DNA of 64,000 nt, taken from assembly GCF_022865125.1 (NCBI RefSeq), contig NZ_CP094828.1, positions 2,294,001 to 2,358,000 on the forward strand. Reading direction: 5' to 3'. This document shows, one piece after another, positions 1-9,031 of this stretch (position 1 is its first letter; each line of letters starts with the position of its first letter). The stretch comes from Acuticoccus sp. I52.16.1. GTDB lineage: Bacteria; Pseudomonadota; Alphaproteobacteria; Rhizobiales; Amorphaceae. The notes under the pieces are model-generated. The model ran no database searches. It had not been told where the DNA came from and saw only the letters and a program-made list of their open reading frames with translations. Position numbers and translations under genes: made by a program.

Positions 1-1194
1 GATCTGGTCCCACTCGTAGACGTCGGGCATCCGAGTCAGGGTCTCGCCGTCGTACTTGAGAACGACCTGGCCGCGCATGGCGTCACGCCGATCCGGGCCG
101 AATTTGATGTGGGAGACCATGATGCCGGAGTCGAAGTCCACCTGCTCCAGCGCGTCGACGAACTTTTCGCGTGTCAGGTCGCGGCCGGCCAGTTCCAGTG
201 CCTTGACGACAGCCATCGCGGACGGGAAGCCGTAGGGCATCGTCAGGGTCGGCGTGTCTCGGTCCGGATTGTACTTGGCGAAGAGGTCGTAGAACGGCTT
301 CAACTCGGGGCCGCCGAGCGGGCCGGCGAGGGGGACGGTGTAGTAGAAGTTCTCCAGCGCACCGTTGTCGCCGACACTCTTGGCGAACACCTCCGGCGCG
401 GAAGAGACGCCCTGGATCGCCGAGACGATCGGAAGGTCGAGGCCGTATTCATACGCCTTCTGCACGACGAGGATGGTCGGCGCCGGGTAGGTCGCGAGCA
501 TGAGCACGTCCGGCTTGGCCGCGCGGACGTTGACGATCGGCACGGTGACGTCGGTGGCGTTGTTCGGCACCACCTCGTAGGCGACGAGCTCGGCTCCACC
601 CTTCTCGACGACTGCCTTGACGAACCGGTAGGCGGCGCGGCCCATGTCGTCGTCCGGGCCGATGAGCGCAAGGCGCTTGCCCTTCAGTTGCTCGGTGGAG
701 AAGCTCACCACCGCGGCCATCGTCGATCGCTGGGTGCCGGGGATCGAGCCGAACTGATAGCGCGTCGGCGGGAAGACGGCCGTGTCGCCCGAGGCGTTGA
801 TGAAGACGTGCGGCACCTTCTCGCGGTTGACGAGGTCCTGCAATGCGACGACCGCACCGGAACACGCCCCGCCGTTGAGGAGGAAGACGTTGTCGACCGC
901 GATCAGCTTGCGGGCGACGGCGTTCGACTCGGCCGGGACGCACTTGTCGTCCTCGATGACCGTGCGGATCTTGCGGCCGTGGATGCCGCCGCGCGCGTTG
1001 ACGTCCTCGTAGTAGGCACGGGCGGCGTTGAGCGGGTCGGCACCGTTGACCATGAGCGGACCGGACAGTGCGGAGAACATCCCGATCACGATCTCGTCGT
1101 CGGTGACGCCGGGCTCGGCCTGGGCCGGCCACGGCGCGACGGCCAGTGCGAGCGCCGCGCCGAACAGGAGCGTACGGATAGGCGTTTTAGACAT
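1..1194 (-). CDS. ABC transporter substrate-binding protein, branched-chain amino acid (LivK-like) type, 3' end beyond window
   Basis: This is a periplasmic ligand-binding protein that would deliver a small organic molecule to a LivHMGF-type ABC importer. The first 26 residues form a signal peptide (MSKTPIRTLLFGAALALAVA, then a PAQA-type cleavage site). The mature part starts with the family pattern GVTDDEIVIGMFSALSGP, followed by periplasmic-binding type-1 features such as a 'NARGGIHGRKI' segment. The frame stays open to base 1, giving 398 codons, so only a few C-terminal residues are likely missing. It lies 76 bp downstream of the DHDPS-family gene on the same strand and may share its transcript. 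The ligand cannot be read from the sequence, and no permease or ATPase gene is inside the window. The family call is firm and the substrate is open. Confidence 0.9.
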   Translation of the reverse strand, partial: MSKTPIRTLLFGAALALAVAPWPAQAEPGVTDDEIVIGMFSALSGPLMVNGADPLNAARAYYEDVNARGGIHGRKIRTVIEDDKCVPAESNAVARKLIAVDNVFLLNGGACSGAVVALQDLVNREKVPHVFINASGDTAVFPPTRYQFGSIPGTQRSTMAAVVSFSTEQLKGKRLALIGPDDDMGRAAYRFVKAVVEKGGAELVAYEVVPNNATDVTVPIVNVRAAKPDVLMLATYPAPTILVVQKAYEYGLDLPIVSAIQGVSSAPEVFAKSVGDNGALENFYYTVPLAGPLGGPELKPFYDLFAKYNPDRDTPTLTMPYGFPSAMAVVKALELAGRDLTREKFVDALEQVDFDSGIMVSHIKFGPDRRDAMRGQVVLKYDGETLTRMPDVYEWDQI

Positions 1195-1270
1195 GCGTTT
1201 CCCCTTTATGTTTTGGCTTTTTATGGTTGCGCGGGAGGCTGCGTGCCCTGACCCGCGCAGCCCTCCGAGA

Positions 1271-2269
1271 CTACTGCGCGGCGTGCAGGATCTGTTCGCT
1301 CGGCAGCAGGCCATTGGCCGCCAGCACGTTGCGTGCGTTCTCCTTTTCCGCCTCGGTCGGCATGGTCAGCGGCGGGCGGACGGGACCGGCGGCGAAGCCG
1401 TAGAGCGAGGTGATGTACTTCATCAGCGTCGCGTGATGCGTGCCCTTGGCGAGATACTTGCTGTGAAGCTCGTTCGCGACGCGCAGGATCTTGTCCAGCG
1501 ACTTGCGTGCGGCGTCCATGTCGTCGCTCTCGATCGCTGCCCAGAACTCGGCGCAGTTCGGCTTCTCGGCCGTCTGCATGTAGATCGGCCGGGACGAGCC
1601 GATGATGAATTTCGGCGTCACCTCCGGGAAGGCCGTCTTGCCGAAGAAGTAGTATTCCTCGAGCGGCGCGCTGACCTCGACGAGGTGGCCGGCCGTCTGC
1701 ATCATCGCCGAGAAGCGGTCGAGCGAGAACGACGCCTCTTTGACGGCGACGACGGTCTCGATCTCGGCGATCTTCGCCATCAGCTCGGGAGTGATGTAGA
1801 AGCCGAGCTCGGCGAAGGTCGCGGAGTAGGCGCACAGGCCGATGTCGAGGCTGTCGGCGACTTTCTTATAGTATCCGAGGATGCCGTCGTCGTTGCGCGG
1901 GCCGTAATACGGCGGCCACACCATGACGAGATCGGCGCCGCAGGACTGTGCATGCTTGGCGAGGTCGATCGTGTCCTTGTAGGAGGTGTGGGAGACGTTG
2001 ACGATGGTCGGAACGCGACCGTTGGCCTCCGTCAGCATCGTCTCGGTGACGCGTTTGCGCTCCTCGAGCGTCTGCGTCCAGAATTCCTGGTAGAGCGAGC
2101 CGATATAGAGCCCGTTGACACCCGGCAGGGCGAGGTAACGGTCGACGTTGGACCGGATCCCCTCGATGTCCAGTTCGAGATCCGGCTTCAGCGCGGTGGT
2201 GGTGGTTACCGAGTAGCCTCGGAGATTGTCTTTCACCCACTGCTTAGCTTCGGAGCGACTGTATTTCAT
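1271..2269 (-). CDS. dihydrodipicolinate synthase / N-acetylneuraminate lyase family aldolase
   Basis: This 332-residue TIM-barrel class I aldolase belongs to the DapA/NanA superfamily. The likely Schiff-base lysine is K177 in 'VVAVKEAS', and the catalytic tyrosine is probably Y148 in 'GLCAYSATFAELG'. The usual N-terminal 'GYSVTTTTAL' and 'GVNGLYIGSLYQEF' segments match the substrate-loop and GxxG regions. The length is slightly above the usual 290-310 residues. The start is supported by a strong GGAGGT ribosome site 5 bases upstream. Members like this usually cleave or hydrate a pyruvate-containing acid. The gene is divergent from the GntR regulator, shares its control region, and is followed on the same strand by an ABC binding protein, which suggests catabolism rather than lysine synthesis. 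Confidence 0.85.
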   Translation of the reverse strand: MKYSRSEAKQWVKDNLRGYSVTTTTALKPDLELDIEGIRSNVDRYLALPGVNGLYIGSLYQEFWTQTLEERKRVTETMLTEANGRVPTIVNVSHTSYKDTIDLAKHAQSCGADLVMVWPPYYGPRNDDGILGYYKKVADSLDIGLCAYSATFAELGFYITPELMAKIAEIETVVAVKEASFSLDRFSAMMQTAGHLVEVSAPLEEYYFFGKTAFPEVTPKFIIGSSRPIYMQTAEKPNCAEFWAAIESDDMDAARKSLDKILRVANELHSKYLAKGTHHATLMKYITSLYGFAAGPVRPPLTMPTEAEKENARNVLAANGLLPSEQILHAAQ

Positions 2270-2571
2270 AACTCACCTCCTTCGTATCGTTGATGATCCT
2301 GCACCGAGCTGCGGCCGGCCGAACGGCGGACGAGCGCCGGCCGACGCCGCGCGACTATCAAGAGATTTGAAGAATCCGGTGCGAATTCCGAGAACGGCGG
2401 CCGTTGCGGCTGCCTGCCATCCCTAAAGTCGTTTCTCTTTCTGCGTTGAGAGTCACGCTAACATGCGCGCCTTTAAGTACCAACATATTTTTCGCGCGCA
2501 GAATGAGAAGCTACGATTTCCGGCGGTGGTGCTAACGTGATAGCTGCCGCGGTGAAGATTTTGAGGACAAG
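2270..2571. promoter_or_regulatory. 302-bp divergent control region between aldolase and GntR genes
   Basis: This gap carries the promoters of the minus-strand aldolase gene and the plus-strand GntR regulator. Its right half contains an operator-like sequence at 2475-2490 (annotated separately). No coding sequence is convincing here, since the short open frames have shadow composition. Confidence 0.6.
2475..2490 (+). promoter_or_regulatory. candidate GntR operator, site A
   Basis: The sequence AAGTACCAACATATTT shares the core AAGTACCAACATA with site C (6395-6410) and its right half CCAACATATT with the perfect palindrome at 3324-3347. It lies about 80 bp upstream of the GntR start, in the region shared with the divergent aldolase gene, so autoregulation plus control of the aldolase is the simple reading. 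The left half-site is degenerate. Confidence 0.5.
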
Positions 2572-3288
2572 ATGCCAACTCCGCTGTGGAACCAGGTCGC
2601 GACGACGATCAAGGAACGGATCGAGCGCGGCGAGTACGAGGTCGGCAGCGTCCTGCCACGCGAAGTCGACCTCGCCAGCGAACTGGCGGTGAGCCGCAAC
2701 ACCGTGCGCGAAGCGTTCCGTCACCTCGCCGACGCCGGTATGCTCGACCGTCGGCGGCGGGCCGGGACGCGAGTGATGATGAAGCACTCGAAGTCGAAGG
2801 TGCGGCTGGACCTCGACCCGCAGGCCTCGCTGCTGCGGCTCAGCCAGCGCACCAAGCTCGTGGTGCAGCGCCGGGTCGAGGGTCCGCTGACGTCCGAACT
2901 CGACGCCGTCTGGTCCGACGCCGGCGACGAAGCGTGGCATCGCGTCGACTGCCTCCGCGTCTCCGAGGACGAGCAGCCCCTGTCGTGGACGCAGATCTAC
3001 CTCGCGCCGGATCTCGGCGAGCTTTCCCGGCTTGTCGGCGGGCGCTCCGGACAGCAGTTCCGTCTGATCGAGGAGCATCGCGGCGAGCAGATGACGCGCA
3101 CGAAAACCATGCTGCTTCCGATCAAAGTCAACGCGGCGCTCGCCCGGACCCTCGAAGTCCCGCACAACAGCCTCGCTCTCAAGGTGATGCACGGCATGAT
3201 CAACGAGGATGGAAACTGCCGCGAGATCGTCGTCAGCGTCTATCCCGTCGAGCGCTACGCGTTCGAGCTGGCCTTCAGCCTGGAATAA
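2572..3288 (+). CDS. GntR family (HutC subfamily) transcriptional regulator
   Basis: This 238-residue regulator has an N-terminal winged helix-turn-helix at about residues 1-72, with the characteristic 'GSVLPREVDLASELAVSRNTVREAFRHLADAGML'-like arrangement (LP.E..LA..L.VSR.TVR.A...L...G). A UTRA ligand-binding domain follows from about residue 90 to the end. The family usually represses nearby catabolic genes and lets go when a pathway metabolite binds the UTRA domain. The gene is divergent from the aldolase and followed by an SDR whose leader holds a perfect palindrome. Related sites occur in front of this gene and in front of the SMP-30/monooxygenase pair, so it probably controls the whole 1-10 kb block. 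The start has a GAGGA ribosome site. Confidence 0.9.
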   Translation: MPTPLWNQVATTIKERIERGEYEVGSVLPREVDLASELAVSRNTVREAFRHLADAGMLDRRRRAGTRVMMKHSKSKVRLDLDPQASLLRLSQRTKLVVQRRVEGPLTSELDAVWSDAGDEAWHRVDCLRVSEDEQPLSWTQIYLAPDLGELSRLVGGRSGQQFRLIEEHRGEQMTRTKTMLLPIKVNAALARTLEVPHNSLALKVMHGMINEDGNCREIVVSVYPVERYAFELAFSLE

Positions 3289-3323
3289 GTCGCCGCAACG
3301 GGCCGTTGATCGAAGCGTCGCAC

Positions 3324-3347
3324 GTCAATATGTTCCAACATATTGAC
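3324..3347 (+). promoter_or_regulatory. perfect 24-bp palindromic operator, site B
   Basis: The arms GTCAATATGTT and AACATATTGAC are exact reverse complements around a central CC. The site lies 39 bp upstream of the SDR start at 3386 and 36 bp after the GntR stop. The GT-N4-AC core (GTTCCAAC) is compatible with HutC-type GntR binding. Related degenerate copies occur at 2475 and 6395, so this looks like the high-affinity operator of the local regulator. Confidence 0.7.
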
Positions 3348-3385
3348 AGGGCCTTCAGAGGGCCCGTGCTGGAGAGGCGGCGTGC

Positions 3386-4189
3386 ATGAGCGAATGGACG
3401 GGTAAGGTCGCGTTGGTCACGGGCGGCGCGACCGGAATTGGTGCCGCGGTCGCGCGTCGCTTCGCGAAGGCCGGCGGCCAGGTCGTCATTGCCGACCTCG
3501 ACCCGGCGGCCGGGGGCCGCATCGTCGAGGAACTCGGTGGCGGCGAGCGGGCCGTGTTTGTGCGCACCGACGTCACCTCGGTGCAGGCCGTCGCCCAAGC
3601 CGTCGACACGGCGGTCTCGGCGTTCGGCGGGGTCGACCTCCTCCACAACAACGCCGGCATCATGCACCGGCACGAGCGGATCGAGGACGTGCCGCCGGCC
3701 TCGTTCAAAGCCGTCGTCGAAGTCAATCTCGTCGGCATGTTCCTGGCCGCGCAGGCCGTGGTCCCGGTGATGAAGGCGGCCGGCGGCGGCGTCATCGTCA
3801 ACATGTCCTCGCGCGGCGGCTCGCGCGGTCAACCGCACATCCTTTCGTACTCGGCGAGCAAGGCGGGCATCCTGGCGTTCACACGGGGCCTTGCCGAGCA
3901 ACTCTGGCCGCACGGGATCCGCGTCAACGCGCTCATCCCCAGCCTCGTCGATACGCAGATGGCGCAGGGCGGGCCGAATCTACGCGCCGCGACGTCCACC
4001 GGCAGCTACGTCTTTTCGCCGGACGAGATGGCAGAGGCCGTGCTCTCGCTCGCGGCGGTCGGCGATCCGCGCGGCGTCATTCACGAATACGCGGGCACGC
4101 CGGACGGGCCGCGGCGCTACGAGGTCGGGGAGTTGGAGCGCCGCGAGATCCCGATGCGGGCTGCCATCGACGCCGCCCATAGGTCATAG
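3386..4189 (+). CDS. short-chain dehydrogenase/reductase (SDR)
   Basis: This is a classical SDR of 267 residues that would oxidise or reduce an alcohol/ketone with NAD(P). The cofactor motif TGGATGIG is at 12-19, the NNAG motif at about 88-91, and the catalytic residues are S141/S142, Y155 and K159 (YSASK). D37 in 'IADLD' at the end of beta-2 suggests NAD(H) preference. The C-terminal tail after residue 215 is longer and more polar than usual. The gene directly follows the 24-bp palindrome and is followed after 9 bp by an EthD-like gene with a strong AGGAGGAA site, so the two are probably cotranscribed under GntR control. Confidence 0.88.
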   Translation: MSEWTGKVALVTGGATGIGAAVARRFAKAGGQVVIADLDPAAGGRIVEELGGGERAVFVRTDVTSVQAVAQAVDTAVSAFGGVDLLHNNAGIMHRHERIEDVPPASFKAVVEVNLVGMFLAAQAVVPVMKAAGGGVIVNMSSRGGSRGQPHILSYSASKAGILAFTRGLAEQLWPHGIRVNALIPSLVDTQMAQGGPNLRAATSTGSYVFSPDEMAEAVLSLAAVGDPRGVIHEYAGTPDGPRRYEVGELERREIPMRAAIDAAHRS

Positions 4190-4198
4190 GAGGAACCG

Positions 4199-4540
4199 AT
4201 GCCAAAATATTCGCTGGTCGTTTTGACGAACGCGGTCGCGGGGCGCGAGGAAGAGTTCAACGAATGGTACTCCGGTCAGCACCTCGCCGATGTGGTCGCG
4301 CTGCCGGGCGTGGTGTCGGCGCAGCGGTTTCACCTCGCGCCGCTGCAACGCGCCGCCACGCCGTCGCCCTATCGCTACCTCGCGATCTACGAGGTGGAGA
4401 CCGACGACCTCGCCGCCACCGTCGCGGCGCTCCGCGAGCGGGCGGGCACCGACTTGATGCCGCTGAGCGACGCGATGGCCGACGACCGGTACGCCTACTT
4501 CTTCGAGCCGATGGGCGAGGCGACGCGGGCGCCGGCCTGA
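4199..4540 (+). CDS. small EthD/ferredoxin-like fold (dimeric alpha-beta barrel) protein
   Basis: This 113-residue protein begins 'MPKYSLVVLTNAVAGREEEFNEWYSGQHLADVVALPGV', a pattern typical of EthD-like dimeric alpha-beta-barrel proteins (NEWY..HL.DV...PGV). Such proteins are found in catabolic operons and can act as lyases, isomerases or small oxygenases. The aromatic and histidine residues (W23, Y24, H28) are the usual pocket residues. It is preceded by AGGAGGAA and lies 9 bp after the SDR gene. A precise reaction cannot be assigned. Confidence 0.75.
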   Translation: MPKYSLVVLTNAVAGREEEFNEWYSGQHLADVVALPGVVSAQRFHLAPLQRAATPSPYRYLAIYEVETDDLAATVAALRERAGTDLMPLSDAMADDRYAYFFEPMGEATRAPA

Positions 4541-4595
4541 GCCGCTGCGGGCCCGCATATGCCGGCGCGGACCAGCCGAACAATACGCGTCGGGA

Positions 4596-5345
4596 TCAGA
4601 CCCGCGCACCGGCGTCGAAGCGGATCAGCGCCGCGTTGAAGAACCGGTTCTCCACCAGGTGCAGCACCAATGCCCCGAACTCGGCGGGGTCGCCGAGCCG
4701 GTTGGGAAACACCGTCCTGGCGACCAGCGAGGCTGTCCAATCGTCGGGCAGGGCATTGAACATGGCGGTGTCCATGAAGCCCGGTGCGATCGCGTTGACG
4801 CGGATACCGTGCGCGCCCAGCTCCCGCGCAACGGTCAGCGAGAGAGACGCGACGCCCCCCTTGCTCGCCGCGTAGGCGGCGCTGCTGCTGGCGTCGAGCG
4901 CGGCGATGGACGAGGTGTTGACGATGACGCCGCGCTCCCCGTCCGGCCCCGGCGCATTTTGCGCCATCCGCTCGGCGGTGCGCGCCATGACGATGAAGGT
5001 GCCGGTGAGGTTCACCTCGACCGTGCGCCGGAAGGCCTCGAAGCGATCCTGCGCCTGGGGCCCGAGCAGGGACCCGCTCGCCACGATTCCAGCGCAGTTG
5101 ACGCACACGTCGATACGTCCCCACCGCGCGACGGCATCGTCCACTGCGCGAGCGACGGCCGCGTCGTCGGTAATGTCGCAGGCGTAGTGGGCGATGTTGC
5201 CCTCGCCGCCCGCCGGTAACGCGCCCGGCCCGGCGAGATCCAGCACCGCGACATGGGCGCCGCGCTCCGCCAGCGCCTGCACCGCGCCGCGCCCCAGGCC
5301 GGACGCACCGCCCGAGACCACACAGACTTTTCCGTTCACATCCAT
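4596..5345 (-). CDS. SDR, 3-hydroxyacyl-CoA dehydrogenase type-2 (HSD10)-like
   Basis: This is an NAD(P)-dependent SDR of 249 residues. The glycine motif SGGASGLG is at 11-18, D36 ends beta-2 (NAD preference), the NCAG motif is at 83-86 and the catalytic Y158/K162 sit in YAASK. The segments 'GERGVIVNTSSIAAL' and 'FNALPDDWTASLVARTVFPNRLGDPAEFGALVLHLVEN' are characteristic of the HSD10/FadB2x group, which oxidises 3-hydroxyacyl-CoA. The start at 5345 follows the SMP-30 gene by 26 bp on the same strand, so the lactonase and this dehydrogenase are likely made from one transcript. Earlier in-frame starts would add a non-conserved, shadow-like extension. Confidence 0.88.
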   Translation of the reverse strand: MDVNGKVCVVSGGASGLGRGAVQALAERGAHVAVLDLAGPGALPAGGEGNIAHYACDITDDAAVARAVDDAVARWGRIDVCVNCAGIVASGSLLGPQAQDRFEAFRRTVEVNLTGTFIVMARTAERMAQNAPGPDGERGVIVNTSSIAALDASSSAAYAASKGGVASLSLTVARELGAHGIRVNAIAPGFMDTAMFNALPDDWTASLVARTVFPNRLGDPAEFGALVLHLVENRFFNAALIRFDAGARV

Positions 5346-5371
5346 TGTCGCCGATCCCCCCGTCCGCGCGT

Positions 5372-6289
5372 TCACCGGGAAAAATTCAGCGCCAGGCCGG
5401 CGCAGTGCCAGTCCAGCGCGACGAGGCGGCCGCTCTGGCCGAACGTGACGTAGGCGGTGCGCAAATCCGGCCCGCCCCAGCACAGGTTCGTCGTGTAGCG
5501 GTCCGGCAGCGGCAGATGGCGCACCCCGTCCCGCGAAACGACTGTGATGCCGCCGTTCATGAGCGTCGCGACGCAGACCGAGCCTTCGCTGTCGACAGCC
5601 AGCGAGTCGAGCAGTTGATAGTCCGGCAGGCCGGCGAGCAGCCGCCCGCCGTTGGGCGAGGGCCAGGGCAGCGGCGCCACCTCGCCGGGCGCCACGACGT
5701 CGAACTCCCAGAGACGGCCGGTCGGCGTCTCGGCCACGTACAGCTTGTCCTCCTCGCGCGAGAGGCCGACGCCGTTGGGGGTCATCAGCGGGAAGATCAC
5801 CTGGCGTATCGAGGATCCGTCAGGGTGCGCGTAGTACACGCCGCCGCGATCCATGTCGCGCGGGCGCGTCTTTCCCGAATCGGTGAACCAGAAGCCGCCG
5901 TGCCGGTCGAACACCAGGTCGTTCGGCCCGCGCAGCTCGCCGTGCTCAGTGCGGTCGTAGAGCCGGGTCACGGCGCCGGTCGCAAGATCGACGCGTTCGA
6001 TCCGGCCGCCGGAGTAGGCGGTGCCCTGTCCGGTCATCCGCAGGCCTTCGGCGTCTTCGTGCCAGGCGAAGCCGCCGCTGTTGCAGACGTAGCAGGCGCC
6101 GTCCGGTCCGATCGCCGCCCCGTTCGGGCTGCCGCCGAGGATCGCGACACGCTCGGCCGAGCCGTCCAGCCCGATCCGCGTCAACGCGCCGGCCTCCAGC
6201 TCGACGACCAGGAGCGTGCCGTCGGCGCACCAGACCGGCCCCTCCGGGAAGCGTAGACCCGAGGCGATCTCCCTAAATAGCGTTGCCAT
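5372..6289 (-). CDS. SMP-30/gluconolaconase/LRE-like beta-propeller lactonase
   Basis: This is a 305-residue six-bladed propeller hydrolase of the SMP-30/gluconolactonase family. Expected metal ligands are visible: the glutamate of 'FPEGPVW' near residue 16, the asparagine and aspartate of 'GPNDLVFD' near residue 122, and the segment 'LLDSLAVDSEGSVCVAT' with the last aspartate. The family opens lactones (or hydrolyses esters) with one divalent cation. It is divergent from a Baeyer-Villiger monooxygenase, whose products are lactones or esters, so ring opening of the monooxygenase product is the natural role. It leads an operon with the downstream HSD10-like SDR. An operator-like site lies about 105 bp upstream. 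Confidence 0.88.
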   Translation of the reverse strand: MATLFREIASGLRFPEGPVWCADGTLLVVELEAGALTRIGLDGSAERVAILGGSPNGAAIGPDGACYVCNSGGFAWHEDAEGLRMTGQGTAYSGGRIERVDLATGAVTRLYDRTEHGELRGPNDLVFDRHGGFWFTDSGKTRPRDMDRGGVYYAHPDGSSIRQVIFPLMTPNGVGLSREEDKLYVAETPTGRLWEFDVVAPGEVAPLPWPSPNGGRLLAGLPDYQLLDSLAVDSEGSVCVATLMNGGITVVSRDGVRHLPLPDRYTTNLCWGGPDLRTAYVTFGQSGRLVALDWHCAGLALNFSR

Positions 6290-6394
6290 TCGTCGTTTCT
6301 TTCCTGTTGGGCTCCCAGCCTCGTCAGGCGGTCGGTCGCTTTGCCGATCCGCCCCGCCAGAAAGCCGCTTGCCGGAGTGTCTCGATCAACATAT

Positions 6395-6410
6395 AAGTAC
6401 CAACATAATA
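6395..6410 (+). promoter_or_regulatory. candidate GntR operator, site C
   Basis: AAGTACCAACATAATA repeats the 13-base core of site A, and a further half-site CAACATA lies 14 bases upstream (6387-6393). The site is in the 215-bp region between the divergent SMP-30 and monooxygenase genes and could control both. Confidence 0.5.
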
Positions 6411-6504
6411 GCGTAACTCAGAACGTCGGCCAACGGCGTCGTCGCGCCTCTGTCTTCTTGGGCGCGACCCGTGGGGCGGAACAATCAGTGGGGAGCACGG
6501 TGCC

Positions 6505-8208
6505 ATGCGCCTTCAATCGGCGACCATCACTCCGTCAGGTGACAGCCATCGTCCGAAGGTGAGAGAGCCTTCTCGCGAGTACGACGCCGTCGTCATCGGC
6601 GCCGGCGTCGCCGGGATCTACCAGCTCTATCGCCTGCGTGAGCTCGGCATGAGGGTTCATGCCTTCGAGGCCGGCTCCGGCCCTGGCGGGGCGTGGTATT
6701 GGAACCGCTATCCCGGCGCCCGGTTCGATTCGGAAAGTTACTCCTACGCCTACTCGTTCTCGAAGGAGATCCTCGACGAGTGGAACTGGTCGGAGCACTT
6801 CGCCTCGCAGCCGGAAGTGCTGCGCTACTACGACTTCGTCGTCGACCGGCTCGACCTCCGGCCCTCGATCACCTTCAACAGTCTCGTCGTCAGCGCGCAG
6901 TATGACGAACACGCCAATCGCTGGCGGCTGACCCTGGATGACGGGAGCAGCGCCACGGCACAGTTTGTCGTCGCCGCGGTCGGCCCACTCACGGTGCCGA
7001 CGCTGCCGCGCATCGACGGCGTCGAAAGCTTCGCCGGCGAGGCATACCATACCGCGCGCTGGCCGCGGGAGCCCGTCACCTTCGCGGGCAAGCGCGTCGG
7101 CGTCATCGGCACCGGCGCCACCGGTGTGCAGACGATCCAGGAGGCCGCGAAGACGGCGCGCCACCTCACCGTCTTCCAGCGCACCGCGAACTACTGTGCG
7201 CCGCTGAACAACCGGCCGATCACCGAGGCCGAGCAGCCCGCGCTCAAGGCCACCTACGACGAGGTGTTCACGCGCTGCGCCACCAGCGGCAACTGGTTCA
7301 TCCACGACACCGATCCGCGCGGCGCCCTGTCGGTGAGCGACGAGGAACGGCTCGCCTTCTTCGAGAAGCTGTACGGCGAGCCCGGTCTCGGAATCTGGCA
7401 GGGCAACTTCCGTGACACGATGACGGACGCCGCCGCCAACCGCACGATCACCGAGTTCATCCACGCCAAGATCCGCGAGCGGGTCGAGGATCCCGTGACC
7501 GCCGAGAAGCTGATCCCGAAGGATCATGGCTTCGGCAACCGCCGCGTCCCTCTGGAGACGGGATACTACGAGGTGTTCAACCAGCCGAACGTCGACCTCG
7601 TCGATCTCAAGGCGACACCGATCGTGAGGATCACCCCGACCGGCGTTCAGACGACCGAGGGTTTGGTCGAACTCGACATGCTCGTCTACGCCACGGGGTT
7701 CGACGCCATTACCGGCAGCTTCGATCGGATCGACATCCGCGGCCTCGACGGCCGGACCTTGAAGGACACCTGGGCCGAGGGGCCCCGCGCCTACCTGGGC
7801 CTGCAGATCTCCGGCTTTCCCAACTTCTTCACGCCGGGCGGTCCGCTCTCGGCGCTCGGCAACATCCCGCGCGCCCTCGAGTACCACGTGAACTGGATCA
7901 CCGACGTCATCGTCCACATGCGCAAGCACGGGTTCAACGTCGTGGATGCACGCCCGGAGGCCGAGGCGGCGTGGACGGACCACGCCCGCGAGGTGGCGCA
8001 GATCCCCCTCAGCAGCAAGATCGACTCTTGGATGACGGGCGTGAACACCAACGTCGAGGGCAAGCAAGCGCGCAACGTCGTGATGTACCGCGGCGGCGCG
8101 GCGAACTTCCGGACCTGGTGCGAGAACAGTTCAGCCGGCGGTTACCCGGAATTGGCGTTCGGCTCGCACGCCGAGACGCAGGCGCACACCGCCGCGCTGC
8201 CGGGATGA
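6505..8208 (+). CDS. flavin-dependent Baeyer-Villiger monooxygenase (cyclohexanone/phenylacetone monooxygenase type)
   Basis: This 567-residue class B flavoprotein inserts oxygen next to a carbonyl using NADPH, FAD and O2. Two Rossmann motifs are present (GAGVAG at 32-37 for FAD, GTGATG at 202-207 for NADPH). The type I fingerprint FxGxxxHTxxWP is complete at 176-187 (F176, H182, W186, P187). The length is typical. '[16 protein letters not shown]' is the conserved flavin-side segment seen in cyclic-ketone monooxygenases. The neighbouring SMP-30 lactonase and downstream CoA-transferase and SDR genes fit a ketone -> lactone -> hydroxy acid -> acyl-CoA route. The actual ketone is unknown. The first 25 residues are a variable extension, so a later start is possible. 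Confidence 0.93.
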   Translation: MRLQSATITPSGDSHRPKVREPSREYDAVVIGAGVAGIYQLYRLRELGMRVHAFEAGSGPGGAWYWNRYPGARFDSESYSYAYSFSKEILDEWNWSEHFASQPEVLRYYDFVVDRLDLRPSITFNSLVVSAQYDEHANRWRLTLDDGSSATAQFVVAAVGPLTVPTLPRIDGVESFAGEAYHTARWPREPVTFAGKRVGVIGTGATGVQTIQEAAKTARHLTVFQRTANYCAPLNNRPITEAEQPALKATYDEVFTRCATSGNWFIHDTDPRGALSVSDEERLAFFEKLYGEPGLGIWQGNFRDTMTDAAANRTITEFIHAKIRERVEDPVTAEKLIPKDHGFGNRRVPLETGYYEVFNQPNVDLVDLKATPIVRITPTGVQTTEGLVELDMLVYATGFDAITGSFDRIDIRGLDGRTLKDTWAEGPRAYLGLQISGFPNFFTPGGPLSALGNIPRALEYHVNWITDVIVHMRKHGFNVVDARPEAEAAWTDHAREVAQIPLSSKIDSWMTGVNTNVEGKQARNVVMYRGGAANFRTWCENSSAGGYPELAFGSHAETQAHTAALPG

Positions 8209-8305
8209 GCGCCGCGGACCGACCGGCGCGACCGACAGGCGGCGCCGGCTCCGCTCGGACGAGACCTCCACGCCCTCGCGATCATCGAGACGAAGGATCC
8301 GCGAC

Positions 8306-9031
8306 TTGAGACAGAAACTGCACAGCGACGCGGACTGCGCCCTCGACGGCCTGCTGCGCGACGGGATGACGGTGATGGCCGGGGGCTTCGGCCTGTGCGG
8401 CATCCCGGAACATCTGATCGCCGCGATCGGCCGCGCCGGCGTCAAAGACCTGACGGTGATCTCGAACAACTGCGGCGTCGACGACTTCGGCCTCGGCATC
8501 CTTCTGGCGGCGGGCCAGATCCGGAAGATGGTCAGCTCCTACGTCGGCGAAAACAAGATGTTCGAGCGAATGTACCTGGCCGGGGCGCTCGAGCTGGAAT
8601 TCAATCCGCAAGGCACGCTCGCCGAACGGATCCGGGCGGGCGGCGCGGGGATCCCGGCATTCTTCACGCGCACCGGCTACGGCACGATGGTCGCCGAGGG
8701 GAAGAAGGTCGAAGTCTTCGATGGCGTCCCTCACATCATGGAGACGGCGCTGACGGCGGACCTTGCCATCGTCAAGGCGTGGCGGGCGGACGCCGAGGGG
8801 AACCTCGTCTACCGAAAGACGGCGCAGAACTTCAACCCGATGATGGCGACCGCCGCGCGGACCACCGTCGCCGAAGTCGAAGCCGTCGTCCCCGCCGCCA
8901 CGCTCGACCCCGACCACGTCCACACGCCGGGCATCTACGTCGACCGCCTGATCGAGGGCCCCGGATACGAAAAGAGGATCGAGCGCATGACGACGCGGCA
9001 GCGCATCCCCGACGGCGTCGGAGCCGAATGA
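8306..9031 (+). CDS. 3-oxoacid CoA-transferase subunit A
   Basis: This is the alpha subunit (241 residues) of a heterodimeric family I CoA-transferase, which moves CoA from a donor such as succinyl-CoA to a carboxylic acid. The oxyanion motif '[15 protein letters not shown]' and the segment '[17 protein letters not shown]' are family hallmarks. It probably starts at a TTG with an AAGGA site. The stop overlaps the start of the B-subunit gene (ATGA), so the two are translationally coupled. Placed after the monooxygenase, it would activate the carboxylic acid released by lactone hydrolysis and SDR oxidation. Confidence 0.92.
   Translation: MRQKLHSDADCALDGLLRDGMTVMAGGFGLCGIPEHLIAAIGRAGVKDLTVISNNCGVDDFGLGILLAAGQIRKMVSSYVGENKMFERMYLAGALELEFNPQGTLAERIRAGGAGIPAFFTRTGYGTMVAEGKKVEVFDGVPHIMETALTADLAIVKAWRADAEGNLVYRKTAQNFNPMMATAARTTVAEVEAVVPAATLDPDHVHTPGIYVDRLIEGPGYEKRIERMTTRQRIPDGVGAE

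Noticed and set aside
300-1132. Open frames inside the left-edge binding-protein gene on both strands
   Set aside because: They are arginine- and alanine-rich shadow frames. The frame with a signal peptide and the LivK motifs is continuous from 1194 to base 1.
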